DNA from: Odobenus rosmarus divergens
Lineage: Eukaryota; Chordata; Mammalia; Carnivora; Odobenidae
NCBI RefSeq assembly: GCF_000321225.1
Contig: NW_004450939.1
Location: 1,384,293 to 1,448,292 of the forward strand
Direction: 5' to 3'
DNA length: 64,000 nt
Every line of letters starts with the position of its first letter. Positions within the stretch are counted from its first letter, which is position 1. Made by a program: the position numbers and the translations under genes. Shown piece after piece: positions 51,001 through 60,000 of the stretch. The notes under the pieces are model-generated. The model ran no database searches and was not told where the DNA came from. It saw only the letters and a list, made by a program, of their open reading frames with translations.

Positions 51001-54000
51001 TTTTAATATGGAAAATTTCAAATATATATAAAGTTAGGTTAGTATAATGAACCTGATATATCTCATCACCCAGTTTTAATCATTATGAATACATGGACCC
51101 CCAACCACTTATCTTATTGTCTTACCCATATATTTTTTTCTATTTGTTTGCTAGAATCCAGATCTAAATAAGGCATATTCATTGAAGTTGGTCCACCTGT
51201 CTCTTAATTATTTTTTATTACTCTAGAAGCCATAGTTCCTTCATCTCACTCTATATTATTATTATTATTGTATTTTTTTGGTTGAAGATCCCAGGTTATT
51301 TGTTCTGTGCATTCCCCAGTCTACATTTTGATAAATGGAGTTGCCATATCATTTTAATTTACATCTATTACATTTATTCTAAAACCTCACCTTGCCCCTG
51401 CTGATATGACTTACTTTGGCAATTGGATTTCTTTTCGAGTTGTCTTCTCTTTCTCTGCAGGGTTTTGCAAATTTCACCCATTCACGTTTGTATCTCCTTT
51501 TGCCTTGTACTGCAGTATCATCTTCTCCGTGTTGACCCTTTGTCTTATGTGAAAAGGTATCCCATTTTATTATGCGCATTGCTGGAAATTTTTGCTTTGA
51601 GTATTGCTTATCAACACCTAGGTTGAGAGGCCCTTGTGTTTCATGGTATCTAGGACTGTTGAATGTCTACTTTGCTTGACCTCACACTTTGTCAAGCAAA
51701 GAAGGAACATTAAATATCTAAAATAATTACAGAACCATATGATTTTTAATATTGTCATTGAATCATATTTTATATTTCCTTTATATATTCCACAATATCT
51801 CACTGCTCTGGGCACATAGGACCTGTTTACTAAAAAGCTGTTGATTTGTTTAAAATAAGAAGAAAGAATGCATGAGATGAAGTATAATAATGACATTTAT
51901 ACATTCTTGGTATTTAAAATTGGGTTAGTTTTAATTTTATTTTCACAATTATTTAATAGTTTTAAACATTAAAAAATATTTATTTTTCCCCAATACAATT
52001 TTAATTTTTTGAACTGAACTATTATTTTAGTTACAAAAAACTTTTTCATACTTTACCTCTATTCGCAGTTCTCCATGAACCAATATGAGCACCTGTAGAC
52101 ATTTAAATAAAGTCAAGTTAAAAGTGAATTCTTCAAATAAGTAATTGCATAAGATAATCCTGTTCATATTGTAGCTTGTTTCTATTTCAAAAGAAGTGAA
52201 TTTGGGGAAGCAGTGTTCAAAGGGTAAAATCCTCTCAGGAAAAAGAAAATACTCTCAATATAAATAAGTTCTTCCAGTTTCTTAATCTGACTACAGAGTT
52301 TTAATGGTATACAAAAGAATCTACCGAATTATGCAAAACTGTGCCTAACAGCCAGTTGCAGCAACCAGACATATTTTACTTGGCTGTTCCATAAAGACTT
52401 TCTAAGAACCATGGGAGATATTGCTTTGGGAAACAGTGGTGAGCATCATTGTGATAAGCTATTAGTTAGCTGCACTTTCTTAGTTGTCTGACAGTGGAGA
52501 GAATAGAATAGAACTAGTCAGGTTTAGAGAGTGGAACATAAAAGTTGGGGATACGTTATTCCAATCACAAGTACTGTTTATGTGGGACATGGACCTGCTA
52601 ATCCCTAGCCTGTTATTTCACTTTAAATGTTGAGCTTAATTTTCACTGATCTGAAAAAATTAAATGAGGATAAAATGAAGTCAGGCAGTCTAGGTTCTTT
52701 ACTTTCTCAAGAACGTATGGGATCTTCATTTGTGTCGCTTTCCATCTTGTTTCCTACCTGGAATGCATTTTTTTTTTTTTAAATTTGAGTATAGTTGACA
52801 CACAATGTTATATTAGTTTCAGGTGTACAACTTAGTGATTTGACAAGTTTATACATTATGCTATGTTCACCACAGGTGTAGCTGCCATGTGTCTTGTTAC
52901 ATTGCTATTACAATATTATTGACTATTCCTTATGCTGTGCCTTCTATTCCTGTGACTTATTCATTCCATACCTGGAAGCCTGTATCTTCCACCCCCCCTT
53001 CACTTATTTTGCTCAACCCCCCACCATTCTCTCCTCTGGCAACCATCAGTTTGTTCTCTGTATTGATAGGTCTGATTCTACTTTTTGTTTGTCCTTTCCT
53101 TTCCTTTTCTTTTTCTTTTGGATTCCACTTATGAGTGGAATCATATGGTATTGGGCTTTTTCAGTCTGACTTATTTTGCTTAGCATAATACCCTCTAGGT
53201 CCATCCATGTTGTCTCAGATGTCATGATCTCAGCCTTTTTATGGCTGCATAATATTCCATTACATCTTCCTTATCCATTCATCTGTAGATGGACCCCTTA
53301 GGTTGCTTCCATATCTTGGCTATTATAAACAATGCTGAAGTAAGTATAGGGATGCATGATCGTGTTTTGTTTTCTTTGGGTAAATATCCACTAGTGGAAT
53401 TATTGGATCATATGGTAATTCTGTTTTTAATTTTTTGAGGAACCTCCATACTGTTTTCCACAGAGGCTGTACCAATTTCAATTCCCACCAACAGTGTACA
53501 AGGGTTTTTTCCCCCCACATCTTTGCCAACACTTTTTATTTCTTGTCATTTTGATTTTAGCCATTCTAACTCGTAAGGTGATATCTCCCCTTTACCCACT
53601 TAAATATTGCTCATCCTTTATAATCAGTTCAAGTTCCAACAATTGCCATGAAACTGTCCTTACTGGTGTCTTCTCTTCTGAGGTTTTTTCAACACGTATT
53701 TTGTACCATGCAGTTTAACCCATAAGGGTTTGCCATGATTTACTATTTCTCATTGTTTTATGTACATTATGATGTTAAGCCAAGAGAATTGTAAACTTTC
53801 TGGATCAGTGTTTCTGTTATTTTTTTTCTTGCAATTGTCATAACTTTTTCCTCAGCAGATATTTAACAAATATTTGCTGACCTGCTGATTATCTGATGTG
53901 AAGACAATCTGGTAAGGAAAAGGTTGTGAAAAATAAATCAGAAGAAAAAGAATTAGAGTAATATTAGTAGTTAAAGTTTATTATGGTTTTTGTGTCAGTT

Positions 54001-57000
54001 GCTATTTATATTTATTATCTCGTTTAATACTTATAGTAGCCAGCTGATGGAGATACTATTATTATAGTCTATTTTATGGATGAAGAAATGGAGCCAGGAG
54101 ACAATGAGTACTTTGCCTCCCCCAACAGCCCTAGTTGAGCCAGGATTTGAACCTTTGCAGCCTGACTCCAAAGTGTGTACATCATCATTAGATTTTAGCC
54201 AAAGTTGGCATAAATAAATAGAAAAAACTAGTGGTAGAAAGAAAGTCATATGATAGTCAATTTAGATTTCTTCCTGGCAACGGTGGAGGTTACTGCTGAA
54301 AACGTGTAGATTTATTACACTGTTTACTTTGGAAGGCTATAATAAAGAGGCAGGTGGAACTCTGAACCAAAGAAGTAACTACAACAGACATAGGATGCCA
54401 GGACCCTTGCATTCTAAAAATTCCATTGAAATCCTTATTTTAAAGGGTCTGCAAATTGTCGTGCAAAGGGACCATTGCATATGGTTATAACATGTCTCAA
54501 AGTGATTTTACAGCTTTGCTTCTCTTCATTAAACATTATCATGAGTTACTTGGGAGAGAAGGCCTGAGCACTGTCGTAAATTGCACTAATTTCTCACTTT
54601 GTAAGGACGACTCAGCTATACGTGAGGGGAGGGTTGGGCCAGGCACCCTTCCCTTTACAGGAAAACTGGAAAGAGTCATCCAGAAAGTATGAATCATGTT
54701 TGCACTAGCCCCACGGAGAAGGATTCTTCTAATAGACATTAAGGCATAATTTCTGTTTTCCTGGGAAGCAAAGAAAGGACAAATTCTAAACTATGGAGAA
54801 TGAACATATTCTCAATATCTCATATTCTCAACAAATTGGATATTCTCAAATGCTTATTTTAAATGCTGTGTATACAGTCAAGTGTAGTAATACAAAATTG
54901 GACACCAGATCTTGAATCTTGAATTTATATCCCAGTCTCACCATTTACTGGTTGCATAACTTGAGAACATTACTTAATCTTTCAATTTCCTCATCTGTAA
55001 AATAGGGATAATAATTCTACTTACTTTAAAGGTTTATTGTGAGGATTAAATGAATTAGTAGGTCTAAAGCACATAGATGAGCCCTAGTCCACAGTAGGTG
55101 CTTACCAAGTGTTAATCATTTCTGTCACCAGACTTCAATATATGTGCTGCAGAAGAGAGCACAGTCACCAAACTTTAATAAAAGGTGTAAGAGAGTCATT
55201 TTACCATGAAGTGACCTTTTATAATTATTATTCCCATCAAGGCACATAAGAACTTTCTCTTTCTTGAGCATCAGGAAGAGTCAAGAACCAGTGTTCCACT
55301 GTATAGTTGTGTGGGTTCCTCCTTGCACAACTTCAGGGGGTACTGTTCACATTGTAGTTTATGTGAATGTGTCTCCTCGAGTTGTGCAGTGTTTAGTCTA
55401 GCCAACTGTGCAGTGCCCAGAGTAAGAAAAGTGTGCATATTAGATGCATTAAATTATTTATAGTGTAATTATGGATAGTAACCAGTTGCCCATATAATTT
55501 TCTTATGATGAACTTCCCAAAACAAACCCTTACCTTAGGCTATCAGACTGACTCTTAACTGGAAAGGAAGAGCCAAAGGCTAAGAGGTTTATGAGAAACC
55601 ACATGGGACACTAAGTGTTCTGGCTCCAAATGGAAACCAGTTTCAGGTATTAAGCAAGTGGGAGTGGTAATTGGTAGATGTAATTACATCTTTCTTGACA
55701 TTTGCTCAAGTCAGGCAGGATTGGCCAGAATTGCTTGGAAAGTTTATTCTGAATTTAGAATCTTAACTTTTGGAGAGGTTCAGGAGCAAATTTATTTTCA
55801 CATATTTATTAGCACTGGAAGCCGGATTGTTTCATCAATTAAGAGAAGGAAAGATACCTCAAAGATGTTCCTTCTGTTAAAAATTTGGGCCACTTACATT
55901 TTTCACAGAACTAGAACAAAGAATCCTGGAATTTCTATGGAACCACAAAAGACCCCAAATAGCCAAAGCGATCTTGAGGAAGAAGAACAAAGCTGGAGCT
56001 GTCATGCTCCCTGATTGCAAACTGTACTACCAACTATAGTAAACAGTATGGTATGAGCATAAAAACAGACACATAGATCAACTGAATACAATAAAACCCA
56101 GAAACAAACCCACACATACATGTTCAATCAGTCCATAATGAAGGAGGCAAGAATATACAATGTGGAAAAGATAGTCTCTTTCATAAATGGGGTGGGGAAA
56201 ATTGGACAGCTATATGCAAAAGAATGAAACTGGACCACCAATGTACATCATATACAAAAATAAATTCAAATAGATTAAAGACTTGAATGTGAGAACTGAA
56301 AACATAAAACTCCTAGAAGAAAACATAGGCAGTGAGCTCTTTGACATTGGTCTTAGCAATATTTTTTTGAAGCAGTCTTCTCAGGTCAGGGCAACAAAAA
56401 CTAAAATAAGTGGGACTACATCAAACTAAAAAGCTTTTGCACAGCGCAGGAAACCACCAGTGAAACAAAGTTCAGCTTACTGGGTGCAGGAGGACATTTG
56501 CAAGTCATATATCTGATAAGGGGTTAATACAAAAAATGTATAAAGAACTGACTCAACTTAGTATAAGAAAAAACCCAATTAAAAAACATGAAGATTTGAA
56601 TAGATATTTTCCAAGAAGACATCCAGATAGCCAACAGGCATGAAAAGATGCTCAACATCACTAATCATCAGGGAAACGCATGAGATATTATCTCACACCT
56701 CACACACATCAGACTGGCTGTAATAAAAAAGACAAAAAATGACAAGAGTTGGCAAGGATGTGGGGAAAAGGAAACCCTCATGTTGGTGGGAATATAAATT
56801 GGTACAACTACTATGGAAAACAGTGTGGACATTTTTCAAAAAATTAAAAATAGAACTACTGTATGATCCAGCAATTCCATTTCTGTATATTTATCCAAGG
56901 AAAATGAAAACATCAGTTTAAAGAGAAAAATGCACTGCTATATTCATTGCAGCATTATTTACAATAACGAAGATATAGAATCAACCTAAGTGTCCATCAA

Positions 57001-60000
57001 TAGATGAATGGATAAAGAAGATGTGGTATATACATATATAACGTATATATGACACACACATGCACATGCAATGGAATATTACTCAGCCATAAAAAGAATG
57101 AAATCTTGCTATTTGTGACAACAAAGATGGACCTAGAAGGTATTATGCTAAGTGAAATAAGTCAGACAAAGACAAATACCGCGTGATTTCACTTATATGT
57201 GGAATCTAAAAAGCAAAACAAATAGACAAAATAAAACTGAAAGAGACTTATAGATACAGAAAACAACCTGTTGATTACCAGAGAGAGGAGGGGTTAGGAG
57301 ACAGGTGAAATAGATGAAGGATATTAAGAGGGATAGACTTCCGGTTATAAAATGAATATGTCATGGGAATGTAATGTAGAGCATAAGGAATATAGTCAGT
57401 TATGTTGTAACAACTTTGTATGGTACTGAGACTCATCATGGAGATCATTTTGTAATGCATAAAATATTGAATCACACCCGAAGCTAATAGGATATTGTAT
57501 ATTGTATATCAATTACATTTCAATAGAAAAAATTGGGGTCATTTACTTACAATTATTTTTTCTAAAATTTTACTTTTTATATGTTCGATAGAAGAAGATT
57601 GTTGAAGGTAGTTCTGCTATGTTTAGAACACATTCTAACGCAGAACTTGATATTTAAACTACTCTCTTTTTCTCCGCACCAATACTACTAATTTCTTTAA
57701 AACTTTGTGCTTTAAAAATCTTTGGATTTCCAACATTGATGTTAGCTTTGTAGTGAGTAAATTTTTACATAAAATTTTACATAATATAAGTATGAAATTA
57801 AATAGCTTACTGTCCAGGTACCAATAGAAGTGTTACATGACAAACTGTGTTGCAGATTTTGTGGACTATAAAACACTGAACAGTGGTCTCCTAGGAGGAT
57901 AGATATTATTTTAAAAAGGTTAAATCTCCGAAGATAAGTATTTTCCAATCACAAAATTTTTCCCCCAAATGTTTATTTCGTGTTTGTGAAATGGATCAAA
58001 CATGCACAGGAAACTGATAATTATTACAGTTTTCTTTGACTGTAGGCAGGTGTTCCCCATGCCTTCACCTCTCAAATAATTAAAAGACTGGACAATTGAA
58101 ATTTTGAGTAATGCTCCAAGTTTGAAAATGTTGTTTTCTCACACCCACTATTATACAAATGTAAGATATAGTTTGATATGCTCTTTCACTAAAGAAAAAT
58201 GTAGATCCTTTCTTGACTTATCAAAACTGGTGTTGGTGGTCATTTAAAATAGTAAGGCAGACTTTTAAGAAGTTACCAAGAATCACTTGTATTAGTAATG
58301 TAAACATTGCAAATGATAGGAGTATTACAAAGCACTTTATATTTTCCAGAGCACTTGTTTGCACGTGTTGCTGCTTTTTTTAGTAAGTGATTTATTTATT
58401 TATTTGAGAGAGAGAAAGAGAGAGAGAGAGAATGGGAGCATGGGGAGGGGCAGAGGGAGAGGGAGAGAAGCAGACTTCCCACTGAGCGGGGAGCCCGATG
58501 CAGGGCTTCATCTCATGAACCTGAGATCATGACCTGAGCTGAAACCAAGCGTCAGATCTTAACTGACTGAGCCACTCAGGTGCCCCAACATACATGTTGC
58601 TGCTTTATTCTTACTGAGGCAGAGTACTGTGATTATTGTCATATGACAGTTGAGGAAACAAAGCCTGGAGTGAGTCAGTCATACAGGCATAGACTGAAGC
58701 CTGTGACTTTGCTATCATTTCTCACTTCTCTAGGCAACCTCCTATGGTCATAGGATGGTGGAATTAATTCAACATCTCCAATTATGTCTTCCAACTTTCA
58801 GACCTCACCCTTCGACAACAAAAGATGTACATTCCCACTCCACAGTGCTTTTAAAAACTTGTTTTTTTTCCCTTACCACACTATTTCAAAACTTGGGGTG
58901 GCTCCCTGCTTCTAAAAGGATTCCATTAGCCTTCATGGAGTATGCTTTTCAATCTGACCCTCACCTACCTTTCCAACTCATGTCCAGTGCAAACTGTCAT
59001 TCTAGCAAAACCAGTATGTCCATTGCCCCTAGGTAAATGCTGTAATTGCGCTTTCCTTTGCTCATGCTGGTCTGACAACTGATGATATAGGATATCCCCC
59101 TTTGGCCCATCTATACTAATCAGAAAACAGCTCAAATCTCACCTAGTCCATGGAGCCTTGTTTTCTGACCTCACTCTTGACTGATACTGCATTCCACTAA
59201 CAGCATTAATAATAGACAAGCACTGTTCGATAGAAATATAATAAGAACCACAAATGCGAGCCAAATATATAATTTTAAATGTTCTAATATTCATATATAT
59301 ATTTATTTATTTAAAGATTTTATTTATTTGTCAGAGAAAGAGAGAGAGCATAAGCAGGGGAAGCTGCAGGCTGAGGGAGAAGCAGGCTCCTCACTGAGCA
59401 AGGAGCCTGATGCAGGACTAGATCCCAGGACCCTGGGATCATGACCTGAGCTGAAGGCAGATGCTTAACTGACTGAGCCACCCAGGCATCCCCTAATATT
59501 CATATATTTAAAAAGGTGAAATTAATTTCAACAATATATCTTTTATCCAATATATCCAAAATACTGTAATTTTAATTGTACTCAGCATAAAAGTTGACCC
59601 ATTTTACATTCTTTTTTTCATACAAAGTCTTCAAAAATATGATGTATATTTTATACTTAACAACACATCTCAGTTTAGACCAACCACATTTTAAGTGGTT
59701 ATTAGCCACATGTGGCCAGTGGCTGCCATATTGGACCATTCAGCTTACTAATTATGTATGAAGTTATATTGTTGTTTAAATAGCTTGTGTGTGTGTGTGT
59801 AAAATTTTTCTAAGGGGAAGAAAATGTCTTACTTTTCATAATTTCCTTCATGACCAGCATTATAGAGGCACTGTGGGAAGTTAGAGTTTAGAGAGGTCTT
59901 GTTTAATTGTTCATCTATTTATTTTTCAAACAACTGTGTGTCCACTGTAAGAGAGATATTATAGGAGGCACTAGGGATATAAAGATGAATGAAACAGCCC

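Noticed and set aside
53323..56921. Short frames with WKTVW and [10 protein letters not shown] motifs
   Set aside because: C-terminal ORF2 remnants of truncated L1 copies.
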